Shown here piece after piece: positions 1-5,064 of a stretch of DNA of 5,698 nt. Position 1 is the first letter of the stretch. Each line of letters opens with the position of its first letter. Source of the stretch: Nitrospinota bacterium (GTDB taxonomy: Bacteria; Nitrospinota_A; UBA7883; JACRLM01); assembly GCA_015231995.1 (NCBI GenBank), contig JADGAO010000203.1, forward strand, positions 1 through 5,698, read 5' to 3'. The notes beneath the pieces were generated by a model that saw only the letters and a program-made list of their open reading frames with translations, did no database searches and had not been told where the DNA came from. The translations under genes were made by a program, and so were the position numbers.

Positions 1-58
1 TACGATCTTTTAAGATCAAGGATCTAACGGCTTGGCGCATCAGATCGTGTAACTCAAG

Positions 59-99
59 TACATGTCATTTCACCCGTGAAAGGCATGTATTATCTTTTT
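59..99 (+). terminator. Inverted repeat with T-rich tail, possible terminator of an upstream gene
   Basis: TACATG (59-64) pairs with CATGTA (84-89), and inside it TTTCAC (68-73) pairs with GTGAAA (76-81) around CC. The two stems are separated by an unequal internal loop (TCA against GG). A T-rich stretch, TTATCTTTTTA (90-100), follows directly. This fits an intrinsic terminator for a gene ending left of the window and read on the + strand, but the stem is AT-rich and the hairpin loop is tight. An operator is the alternative; the inner half-sites resemble parS with two extra central bases. Confidence 0.35.
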
Positions 100-153
100 A
101 CCGTCTACGAGTAATATACAAGGATCAAAGTAAAACAAAACATTCTACTGGTA

Positions 154-180
154 GATTCTTCGCTGGCGCTCAGAATGACA
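154..180 (-). repeat. Dispersed palindromic repeat, unit 1
   Basis: This 27-base unit is identical to the one at 5520-5546. Outer stem ATTCT/AGAAT, then a TC/TC mismatch, then inner stem GC/GC around TGGC, with GACA after the stem. Strand '-' means that the GA/GA form of the unit reads on the - strand. It forms a head-to-head pair with unit 2 across 7 bases. Confidence 0.85.
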
Positions 181-187
181 ATCTTTT

Positions 188-220
188 GTCATCCTGAGGG
201 AGTCCTGCGACTGAAGGATC
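188..220 (+). repeat. Dispersed palindromic repeat, unit 2 (ATCCT variant)
   Basis: Starts TGTCATCCTGA and ends GAAGGATC. The outer stem is ATCCT (191-195) with AGGAT (215-219), a compensated change from ATTCT/AGAAT in the other units. GA follows the first arm (196-197) and precedes the second (213-214). The inner stem is AGTC/GACT around CTGC, with GGG unpaired on the 5' side. The closest relative in the window is 5559-5591. Confidence 0.75.
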
Positions 221-232
221 AAAAAAGTAGTT

Positions 233-249
233 AGCGACAGCGAAGAATC
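233..249 (+). repeat. Dispersed palindromic repeat, unit 3 (right half only)
   Basis: AGCGACAGCGAAGAATC matches the right-hand 17 bases of a standard + unit such as 3048-3074 (there with GATA in the loop). The left arm TGTCATTCT is missing and the preceding bases do not replace it, so this is a truncated copy. It is followed by the TCAACTTAGGAAT motif at 255-267, exactly as after unit 7. Confidence 0.65.
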
Positions 250-254
250 TCGTT

Positions 255-267
255 TCAACTTAGGAAT
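255..267 (+). repeat. Repeat-associated motif TCAACTTAGGAAT, copy 1
   Basis: The 13-base motif lies five bases after the end of repeat unit 3. The same motif follows unit 7 at 3080-3092 with the same spacing, and a one-mismatch copy lies in reverse at 2929-2941. The 28 bases 240-267 match 3065-3092 except for three bases in the middle. This copy lies in the mnmG leader. Confidence 0.6.
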
Positions 268-291
268 CCATGTATATGCCTGGAATTAACC

Positions 292-295
292 GGAG
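292..295 (+). promoter_or_regulatory. Shine-Dalgarno GGAG of mnmG
   Basis: GGAG lies three bases before the TTG at 299 and 12 bases before the in-frame GTG at 308. Neither spacing is ideal. parA has the same arrangement (GGAG, ATT, start codon), which favours the TTG. Confidence 0.5.
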
Positions 296-298
296 ATT

Positions 299-2173
299 TT
301 GGCGACCGTGAAGCGCGACGTTATTATTATCGGCGGAGGCCATGCGGGTTGCGAGGCGGCGTTAGCTTCAGCCCGGATGGGGTTATCCACCATGCTGATA
401 ACGCAGAACATTGACCAGATCGGGGCGATGTCCTGCAACCCTGCGATTGGCGGGCTTGCCAAAGGCCATCTTGTGCGGGAGATAGACGCGCTTGGCGGCG
501 AGATGGCACGGTGTATTGACGCGACGGGCATACAGTTCCGCGAACTTAACATATCAAACGGCCCCGCCGTCCGCTCATACCGCGCCCAGGCGGACAGGTG
601 GCTCTACCGCGCCCGGATGCGCAACACGCTGGAGAACCAGAAGGGTCTTCTCATCCGCCAGGGCATGGTCATAAAAATATTAGCAGATGGTAATAAAATT
701 GCCGGGGTGGAAACAAGCCTCGGCGACCGAATCGAGGCAAGGGCCGTTGTTTTGGCCTCCGGCACGTTCCTTAACGGGCTTATCCATATCGGGCTTGCGT
801 CGTTCCCTGCGGGCCGGGCGGGGGATTTCCCTGCAGTGGGGCTTTCGGAAAACCTACGGGACCTTGGATTTTCCATCGGACGGATGAAAACCGGCACATG
901 CCCTCGGCTGGATCGCGACACGATAGATTTTTCCAGAACTGAGGCTCAACACGGCGACAATCCGCCAAAACCTTTCTCGTTTTTCTCCGAGGGGATCGTT
1001 CAACCGCAGGTTCCCTGTTACGTCACATACACAAACGAGGCGACCCATGAGGTTATCGCTGGCAATCTCGACCGGTCCCCGCTTTACACCGGGGTCATCG
1101 AGGGCGTTGGGCCACGGTATTGTCCGTCCATCGAGGACAAGGTAAAACGGTTTCCGGAAAAACGCCGTCACCAGATTTTCCTGGAGCCGGAGGGCCTGGC
1201 CACCAAGGAGATTTATCCCAACGGCCTTAGCACCTCACTGCCGATGGATGTGCAGTTGAAGTTCCTGCGGACGATTCCCGGACTGGAAAAAGTGGAAATC
1301 ATGCGCCCAGGTTACGCCATAGAGTACGATTACGCGCCTCCGACTCAACTTTACCCCACCTTGGAAACCAAGCTTGTGCGCGGATTATTCTTCGCCGGGC
1401 AGATAAACGGCACGTCGGGTTATGAGGAAGCGGCGGGGCAGGGGATTGTCGCGGGGATCAATGCGGCCCTGTATGTTAAGGAAAAAGAACTGGTTACGCT
1501 TACCCGACAGAATTCCTACATCGGCGTGATGATAGACGACTTGGTAACCAAAGGGACGAACGAGCCGTATCGTATGTTCACGTCCCGGGCGGAATTCAGA
1601 CTGGTTTTGCGTCAGGACAACGCGGATATCCGCCTATGCGGCATTGGCCATAGCGTCGGGTTGCTGGCCGATGGCGATTATGAAAAATACCTCGAGAAAA
1701 AAGCCAGGGTGGATCGTGAATTAAATCGGCTCGAAGGCAAACGGGTCGTCGCGGGAGTTTTCGGCGGCGATGAAAGCTTGTCTGGCGGACGGATACCGGA
1801 CGATGGAATAACCGTCAAAGATTTACTGCGCCGCCCAGAGGTTTGCCTTCGCAATATTCCCGGTTATGACCTGCCGCCTGATATGACGGAAGAAGATATC
1901 GAGCAGATCGAGATATCCATAAAATACGAAGGTTATATAAAGAGACAGGAAAAACTGTTGGCGAAAACCAGCGAATCGGAACACCGGACGTTTCCCCCGG
2001 ATTTCGATTTCATGTCCGCGCCGGGCCTTTCAAATGAGGTTCGGGATAAACTTACCGCGATACGCCCGCTGAATCTGGGACAGGCGGGGCGCATTTCTGG
2101 AGTCACTCCTGCGGCTCTAACCATATTGCATATCTACCTTGAAAAACTGTCACATGAACGCCAAAGAGATTGA
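299..2173 (+). CDS. mnmG: tRNA uridine-5-carboxymethylaminomethyl modification enzyme MnmG (GidA)
   Basis: Cytoplasmic FAD enzyme that works with the GTPase MnmE to add a carboxymethylaminomethyl (or aminomethyl) group to C5 of the wobble uridine of certain tRNAs, using methylene-tetrahydrofolate and NADH. The 624 residues match the full-length family. Visible motifs are the FAD-binding GGGHAG (12-17), CNPAIGG (46-52), LNISNGPAVRSYRAQADR (83-100), GRMKTGTCPRL (194-204), RYCPSIEDK (273-281) and GLFFAGQINGTSGYEEAAG (362-380). The C-terminal helical domain, which contacts MnmE and tRNA, has IKYEGYIKRQ (541-550) and LGQAGRISGVTPAAL (593-607). Cys46 and Cys275 correspond to the two cysteines known to be essential in E. 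coli (Cys47, Cys277). The start is taken as TTG at 299; GTG at 308 would remove three residues and also keep the FAD motif. The last 20 bases overlap rsmG. No MnmE gene is seen; it may lie to the left. Confidence 0.98.
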   Translation: MATVKRDVIIIGGGHAGCEAALASARMGLSTMLITQNIDQIGAMSCNPAIGGLAKGHLVREIDALGGEMARCIDATGIQFRELNISNGPAVRSYRAQADRWLYRARMRNTLENQKGLLIRQGMVIKILADGNKIAGVETSLGDRIEARAVVLASGTFLNGLIHIGLASFPAGRAGDFPAVGLSENLRDLGFSIGRMKTGTCPRLDRDTIDFSRTEAQHGDNPPKPFSFFSEGIVQPQVPCYVTYTNEATHEVIAGNLDRSPLYTGVIEGVGPRYCPSIEDKVKRFPEKRRHQIFLEPEGLATKEIYPNGLSTSLPMDVQLKFLRTIPGLEKVEIMRPGYAIEYDYAPPTQLYPTLETKLVRGLFFAGQINGTSGYEEAAGQGIVAGINAALYVKEKELVTLTRQNSYIGVMIDDLVTKGTNEPYRMFTSRAEFRLVLRQDNADIRLCGIGHSVGLLADGDYEKYLEKKARVDRELNRLEGKRVVAGVFGGDESLSGGRIPDDGITVKDLLRRPEVCLRNIPGYDLPPDMTEEDIEQIEISIKYEGYIKRQEKLLAKTSESEHRTFPPDFDFMSAPGLSNEVRDKLTAIRPLNLGQAGRISGVTPAALTILHIYLEKLSHERQRD

Positions 2174-2774
2174 TTTTTCATCGCTATTCGGCCCTACAGC
2201 CTATCAGAAGCTAACCGCCTATGTGGATATTATCGCCAAATGGAACCGTAAAATATCCATCACCTCCGTGCCGGACAGCGAAGTTATGCAGAAGCTTATC
2301 GCTCCGTCCGCATGGCTGGGAATGCTGTATGCGAAGGAGGAGATCGGGGTGGTTGCGGATTTCGGCTCCGGCCCGGGGATACCGGGAATCCCGATGGCGA
2401 TAATGGACACGAGGAACCGCTACCTGTTGGTCGAATCTGGCGGGAAGAAGTGCGAGTTTATCCGCTATTGCGTCGGGGCGCTTGGGCTGGATCGGGAAAA
2501 AGTCCGCCCGCTGAACGTCAGGGTGAGCGCCGCAAGCCAGATTGAGCCGGTCAACCGCCTGGTTTCAAGGGCGGCCGGGGAGATCCTGGAGACGCTGGAA
2601 TTGTGGAAGGGGAAAACAGCGCCGGGCGCGATTTATGATTTTTTCAAGGGAACGGACGCCGGGGAGGAGTTCGAGCGCTTAAAGGAGAAATATCCGCAAG
2701 CGGCGATGGAGACGCTGGAAACGCCGAAGTGGTTTGAAAACCTGAGAATCGCCCGTATAACCTGCCCGCTGTGA
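2154..2774 (+). CDS. rsmG: 16S rRNA (guanine527-N7)-methyltransferase RsmG (GidB)
   Basis: SAM-dependent methyltransferase that makes m7G527 in the 530 loop of 16S rRNA; in other bacteria its loss gives low-level streptomycin resistance. The 206 residues fit the family length. The N-terminal helix holds YVDIIAKWNRKISITSV (23-39), a family signature. The SAM-binding glycine loop is ADFGSGPGIPGIP (68-80), followed by LLVESGGKKCEFIR (91-104), where the glutamate should hold the ribose, and VSRAAG (137-142). ATG at 2154 lies inside the end of mnmG and has no clear Shine-Dalgarno sequence, so translation is probably coupled to mnmG. An in-frame TTG at 2139 would add five residues but has no better ribosome site. 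The first parS begins nine bases after the stop codon. Confidence 0.95.
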   Translation: MNAKEIDFSSLFGPTAYQKLTAYVDIIAKWNRKISITSVPDSEVMQKLIAPSAWLGMLYAKEEIGVVADFGSGPGIPGIPMAIMDTRNRYLLVESGGKKCEFIRYCVGALGLDREKVRPLNVRVSAASQIEPVNRLVSRAAGEILETLELWKGKTAPGAIYDFFKGTDAGEEFERLKEKYPQAAMETLETPKWFENLRIARITCPL

Positions 2775-2783
2775 CTGGCGGGA

Positions 2784-2799
2784 TGTTTCACGTGGAACA
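2784..2799. promoter_or_regulatory. parS: parS centromere site 1
   Basis: TGTTTCACGTGGAACA is the reverse complement of TGTTCCACGTGAAACA, the widely conserved chromosomal parS sequence (Bacillus subtilis type). ParB loads here as a CTP-dependent clamp and slides outward. It lies nine bases after the rsmG stop codon and within the 25-base inverted repeat 2776-2800. Its identity with site 2 and its position next to parAB make the call firm. Confidence 0.96.
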
Positions 2800-2833
2800 A
2801 GAATGGCCGGTTTCGGCGTTGAACCTGGCATTG

Positions 2834-2860
2834 GATTCTTCGCTATCGCTCAGAATGACA
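2834..2860 (-). repeat. Dispersed palindromic repeat, unit 4
   Basis: Outer stem ATTCT/AGAAT, TC/TC mismatch, inner stem GC/GC around TATC, 27 bases in all. It is the exact reverse complement of unit 7 (3048-3074). It pairs head to head with unit 5 across 11 bases. Confidence 0.85.
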
Positions 2861-2871
2861 GGTGATTATGC

Positions 2872-2896
2872 GTCATTCTGAACGAAGTGAAGAATC
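2872..2896 (+). repeat. Dispersed palindromic repeat, unit 5
   Basis: Begins GTCATTCTGA and ends GAAGAATC. The outer stem is ATTCT/AGAAT with GA on both sides; the inner stem AC/GT around GAA is a compensated variant of the GC/GC seen elsewhere. Its reverse complement is the uninterrupted form of unit 6. Confidence 0.8.
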
Positions 2897-2928
2897 TCCC
2901 CCCGTTTCAGCGCTTGCAATTAACCCGG

Positions 2929-2941
2929 ATTCCGAAGTTGA
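2929..2941 (-). repeat. Repeat-associated motif, reverse copy
   Basis: ATTCCGAAGTTGA is the reverse complement of TCAACTTCGGAAT, one base different from the copies at 255-267 and 3080-3092. With the copy at 3080-3092 it forms 13-base inverted ends around repeat units 6 and 7. Confidence 0.5.
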
Positions 2942-2978
2942 AAACGCTTTGGCTCCTGATTGCTTTGTTTTTCATTGA

Positions 2979-3037
2979 GATTCTTCACTTCGCTACGCGG
3001 AGTTTACCCTGAGTCTTTCGAAGGGTTCAGAATGACA
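2979..3037 (-). repeat. Dispersed palindromic repeat, unit 6, with a 33-base inserted hairpin
   Basis: The outer 14 bases (2979-2992) and last 12 bases (3026-3037) join to give the reverse complement of unit 5. Between them lie 33 extra bases (2993-3025). At the junction ACCCT (3006-3010) pairs with AGGGT (3022-3026), with GA after the first arm and before the second, so the inserted piece has the same design as the family itself. The insert also shares GGAGTTTAC (2999-3007) with unit 9 (5571-5579). Confidence 0.7.
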
Positions 3038-3047
3038 AGCAAGCAGT

Positions 3048-3074
3048 TGTCATTCTGAGCGATAGCGAAGAATC
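3048..3074 (+). repeat. Dispersed palindromic repeat, unit 7
   Basis: Begins TGTCATTCTGA and ends GAAGAATC, with inner stem GC/GC around GATA. It is the exact reverse complement of unit 4, 27 of 27 bases, and forms a head-to-head pair with unit 6 across 10 bases. Confidence 0.85.
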
Positions 3075-3079
3075 TCTCC

Positions 3080-3092
3080 TCAACTTAGGAAT
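3080..3092 (+). repeat. Repeat-associated motif TCAACTTAGGAAT, copy 2
   Basis: Identical to 255-267 and placed at the same distance after a repeat unit. Further on, both places also carry a related AACCGG sequence (3103-3108 here, 288-293 in the mnmG leader). Confidence 0.55.
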
Positions 3093-3119
3093 ACGGGATT
3101 AAACCGGGCAACCCCGCTT

Positions 3120-3135
3120 TGTTCCACGTGAAACA
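3120..3135. promoter_or_regulatory. parS: parS centromere site 2
   Basis: TGTTCCACGTGAAACA is an exact match to the conserved chromosomal parS and identical to site 1 in the opposite orientation, with centres 336 bases apart. It ends 58 bases before the parA start. Bound ParB would lie next to the parA promoter region, so autoregulation of parAB is plausible. Confidence 0.97.
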
Positions 3136-3154
3136 TCCCGCCACTATTTTCCCT

Positions 3155-3182
3155 TTGGAAAGTCGGCCATCTCTGCTATCCT
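3155..3182 (+). promoter_or_regulatory. Weak promoter candidate for parA
   Basis: TTGGAA (3155-3160), 16 bases, then TATCCT (3177-3182). The -10 hexamer is the same as in the candidate before the bactofilin. Transcription would begin only a few bases before the parA start codon, overlapping the ribosome site, which weakens the call. Confidence 0.2.
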
Positions 3183-3185
3183 TGC

Positions 3186-3190
3186 GGGAG
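3186..3190 (+). promoter_or_regulatory. Shine-Dalgarno GGGAG of parA
   Basis: GGGAG lies three bases before ATG 3194. This supports the internal ATG over the upstream TTG at 3119, whose codons run through parS. Confidence 0.5.
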
Positions 3191-3193
3191 ATT

Positions 3194-4075
3194 ATGAAAA
3201 AAATTATCGCAGTCGCTAACCAAAAGGGTGGAGTCGGGAAAACGACGACGGCGGTCAACCTTGCCGCGTGTCTCGCCATCGCCGACCAGAACGTACTCCT
3301 TGTGGATATTGATCCTCAGGGCAATGCGACCACGGGGCTTGGGCTTCCCAAGGCCGATGGGGATTCCAATAACATCTACGTAGCCCTGATGGAAGGCGCC
3401 ATCACTCCTTCCATGATCTTCGACACCGCCGTGGACAAACTCAAGGCCATCCCCTCCACGACCGATCTTTACGGTGCGGAGATCGAGCTGGTATCGTTCG
3501 AGAGAAGGGAATACAGGCTCGCCGAACTGATAGAAAAAGTATCGGAGCAATTCGATTTCGTTTTGATTGATTGTCCCCCATCTCTTGGAATTTTAACGCT
3601 TAACGCTTTTACCGCCGCAGATTCCGTGCTGGCCCCCATTCAGACGGAGTACTACGCCCTGGAGGGGTTGAGCCAGCTTGTGAAGACGATTTCCAGAGTG
3701 CGGGACGCCTTCAATCCCACGCTGGAGATCGAGGGGCTTCTCTTCACGATGGTGGATGTCCGCACCACTCTTTCCAATCAGGTCATGGACGAGGTTAAGA
3801 ACCACTTCGGCGAGTTGGTTTTCAACACGGTGATTCCAAGAAACATACGTCTTTCGGAGGCGCCGTCGCACGGCAAGCCTGTAATACTTTACGACCCCAA
3901 ATCCAAAGGCGCAGACGCATACATTGATCTGGCCCATGAGCTGATTGGACGCAATAGCGGCCTTAAGGGAAAAAGGCCGGACAATGAAGGGGCAGGGGAG
4001 CCTGAGCAGGAGAGCGTAACCGCCGTCCCATCCGTCGAAAATGAGGATGGGTTTATTCAACATATTGATTTATAA
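3194..4075 (+). CDS. parA: Chromosome partitioning ATPase ParA (Soj)
   Basis: MinD/ParA-type ATPase that binds DNA nonspecifically as an ATP dimer and is released by ParB-stimulated hydrolysis, so moving parS-ParB complexes and the origin region. The 293 residues show the deviant Walker A motif KGGVGKTT (11-18) with the signature lysine, VDIDPQGN (37-44) and Walker B VLIDCPPS (123-130). The family motifs APIQTEYYALEGLSQL (147-162), IPRNIRLSEAPSHGKPV (214-230) and YDPKSKGADAY (233-243) follow. The start is ATG 3194, giving MKKIIAVANQKGG as in the family. The longer open frame from TTG 3119 adds 25 residues that are just translated parS and leader. The last ~40 residues (about 254-293) form an acidic, proline- and glycine-containing tail beyond the usual end of Soj-type proteins. 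parB follows after 12 bases. Confidence 0.97.
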   Translation: MKKIIAVANQKGGVGKTTTAVNLAACLAIADQNVLLVDIDPQGNATTGLGLPKADGDSNNIYVALMEGAITPSMIFDTAVDKLKAIPSTTDLYGAEIELVSFERREYRLAELIEKVSEQFDFVLIDCPPSLGILTLNAFTAADSVLAPIQTEYYALEGLSQLVKTISRVRDAFNPTLEIEGLLFTMVDVRTTLSNQVMDEVKNHFGELVFNTVIPRNIRLSEAPSHGKPVILYDPKSKGADAYIDLAHELIGRNSGLKGKRPDNEGAGEPEQESVTAVPSVENEDGFIQHIDL

Positions 4076-4087
4076 GACGATATATAA

Positions 4088-4933
4088 ATGACAAGACCAG
4101 CTTTGGGCCGTGGGCTTTCGGCGTTGATTCCCGCAAAACCCGCTGAGGGGCAAAAGGGGGAGTCCGTCAGGAACATCCCTGTTGACCAAATTTTCCCCAG
4201 CAGGTTCCAGCCCCGCACGGTTTTCAATCCCGACGCGCTGAGGGAACTGGCCGATTCGATACGCGAGCGTGGGATCATCCAGCCTGTCATAGTCACCGAA
4301 AAGAAAAACGGTTTCGAGCTTATCGCTGGAGAACGCAGATGGCGCGCCGTGAAATCGTTGGGGCTGAAAGAAATCCCCGCGATCGTGAAAATCGTCCGGG
4401 ATTCCGACGCGCTGGAAATGGCGTTGATCGAGAACATCCAGCGGGAAAACCTGAACCCCGTCGAGGAGGGGCATGCGTATGAGCGCTTGATGAACGAGTT
4501 CGCGCTAACACAGGAAGCCCTCTCCAAAAAAGTTGGGAAGAACCGTTCCACGGTGGCAAATTTTCTGCGTCTGCTAAAGTTGCCCGACAGGATAAAAGAC
4601 GACCTCTCCGACGGGCGGCTCACCATGGGACATGCGCGCGCCCTTCTTGCGCTCGATGACGAGAAAGCCCAAATACGTTTGCGCGACGATATTATCAACG
4701 CCGGAATGAACGTGCGCCAGGCGGAATCCCACGCCAAGTCCCGGTCGTCGAAACCTGCCCGCAAAACCGGCCGCGTTGACGACGTTCATGTGAAAAAAGC
4801 CGCGTTGATGATGGAGCGGCGGCTTGGGGTGAAAGTGGAGATAAAGCCGAAAGCCAAAGGCGGCTCCATCGTTATCCATTACCACGACCTCGACGAGCTT
4901 AACCGCGTTCTCGACCTTATCGAAGCCAAATGA
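4088..4933 (+). CDS. parB: Chromosome partitioning protein ParB (Spo0J)
   Basis: CTP-dependent DNA clamp that loads at parS, spreads along nearby DNA and stimulates the ParA ATPase. The 281 residues carry all the family parts. The N-terminal ALGRGLSALIP (5-15) is the ParA-stimulating motif and fixes the start. The ParB/CTPase domain has RGIIQP (61-66), GERRWRA (81-87) and ENIQRENLNPVEEG (115-128), which match the three CTP-binding motifs. The helix-turn-helix region follows, with LTQEALSKKVGKNRSTVANFL (140-160; recognition helix near NRSTVANF) and RLTMGHARALL (177-187). A basic linker (about 216-228) leads to the C-terminal dimerisation domain (about 233-281). No good Shine-Dalgarno sequence precedes ATG 4088 (the leader is ATATATAA), so coupling to parA is likely. 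Confidence 0.98.
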   Translation: MTRPALGRGLSALIPAKPAEGQKGESVRNIPVDQIFPSRFQPRTVFNPDALRELADSIRERGIIQPVIVTEKKNGFELIAGERRWRAVKSLGLKEIPAIVKIVRDSDALEMALIENIQRENLNPVEEGHAYERLMNEFALTQEALSKKVGKNRSTVANFLRLLKLPDRIKDDLSDGRLTMGHARALLALDDEKAQIRLRDDIINAGMNVRQAESHAKSRSSKPARKTGRVDDVHVKKAALMMERRLGVKVEIKPKAKGGSIVIHYHDLDELNRVLDLIEAK

Positions 4934-4962
4934 AATAAACCGGATCACGAACGTAAAATAAG

Positions 4963-4991
4963 TTGCCAGAGAATCAAATTAGGTTTATCCT
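4963..4991 (+). promoter_or_regulatory. Candidate sigma70-type promoter before the bactofilin gene
   Basis: TTGCCA (4963-4968; 5 of 6 to TTGACA), a 17-base spacer, then TATCCT (4986-4991; 4 of 6 to TATAAT). This lies in the 131-base gap after parB, which has no visible terminator. The bactofilin may therefore be expressed both from here and by read-through from parAB. The leader would be about 65 bases. Confidence 0.4.
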
Positions 4992-5064
4992 TTCTAAAAA
5001 TATCAGGCCTTTGTTGTGGTCGTTCGCTAAAGGGTGGATAACCAATTAAGCTTGGAGTCGGGTC

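Larger units (their letters stand above)
2775..3193. other. Gene-free rsmG-parA gap: parS pair enclosing a repeat cluster
   Basis: No credible protein gene lies in these 419 bases. From left to right the gap holds parS (2784-2799), repeat unit 4, unit 5, a reverse copy of the TCAACTTAGGAAT motif, unit 6 with an inserted hairpin, unit 7, a forward copy of the motif, parS (3120-3135) and a weak promoter candidate for parA. The outer parts mirror each other: the 25 bases 2776-2800 are the exact reverse complement of 3119-3143, and unit 4 is the exact reverse complement of unit 7. Confidence 0.8.

Noticed and set aside
3..197. Open + strand frame of 64 codons reaching the window edge, possibly the end of an upstream gene
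   Set aside because: Its last part is translated repeat (RFFAGAQNDN), the middle crosses the inverted repeat and AT-rich spacer, and it resembles no MnmE C-terminus.
268..298. TATATG (272-277) as a -10 box for mnmG
   Set aside because: No acceptable -35 sequence at 16-18 bases upstream; no convincing mnmG promoter was found in the window, so it may be transcribed from further upstream.
383..391. TTATCCACC, one base from a DnaA box; a second in reverse at 5033-5041
   Set aside because: Single scattered near-matches, one of them inside mnmG, with no cluster or AT-rich unwinding region. They do not make an origin.
2765..2782. CCCGC/GCGGG hairpin over the rsmG stop codon as terminator
   Set aside because: Only five pairs with an eight-base loop and no T-run; the right arm is part of the 25-base parS repeat.
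2834..3074. Possible CRISPR array in the rsmG-parA gap
   Set aside because: The repeats alternate in orientation, spacers are irregular and short (10-82 bases), and units recur far away; this is a dispersed repeat.
3105..3116. CGGG/CCCG hairpin before parS site 2
   Set aside because: Four base pairs only, easily explained by chance in this sequence.
4544..4558. GTTCCACGGTGG, similar to parS, inside parB
   Set aside because: The central CACGTG is broken and the right half does not match. It encodes part of the helix-turn-helix region.
4057..4764. Long - strand open frame opposite parB, and other antisense frames over mnmG and the bactofilin
   Set aside because: They are shadows of well-supported genes, show no family motifs and lie in regions where the + strand product is certain.
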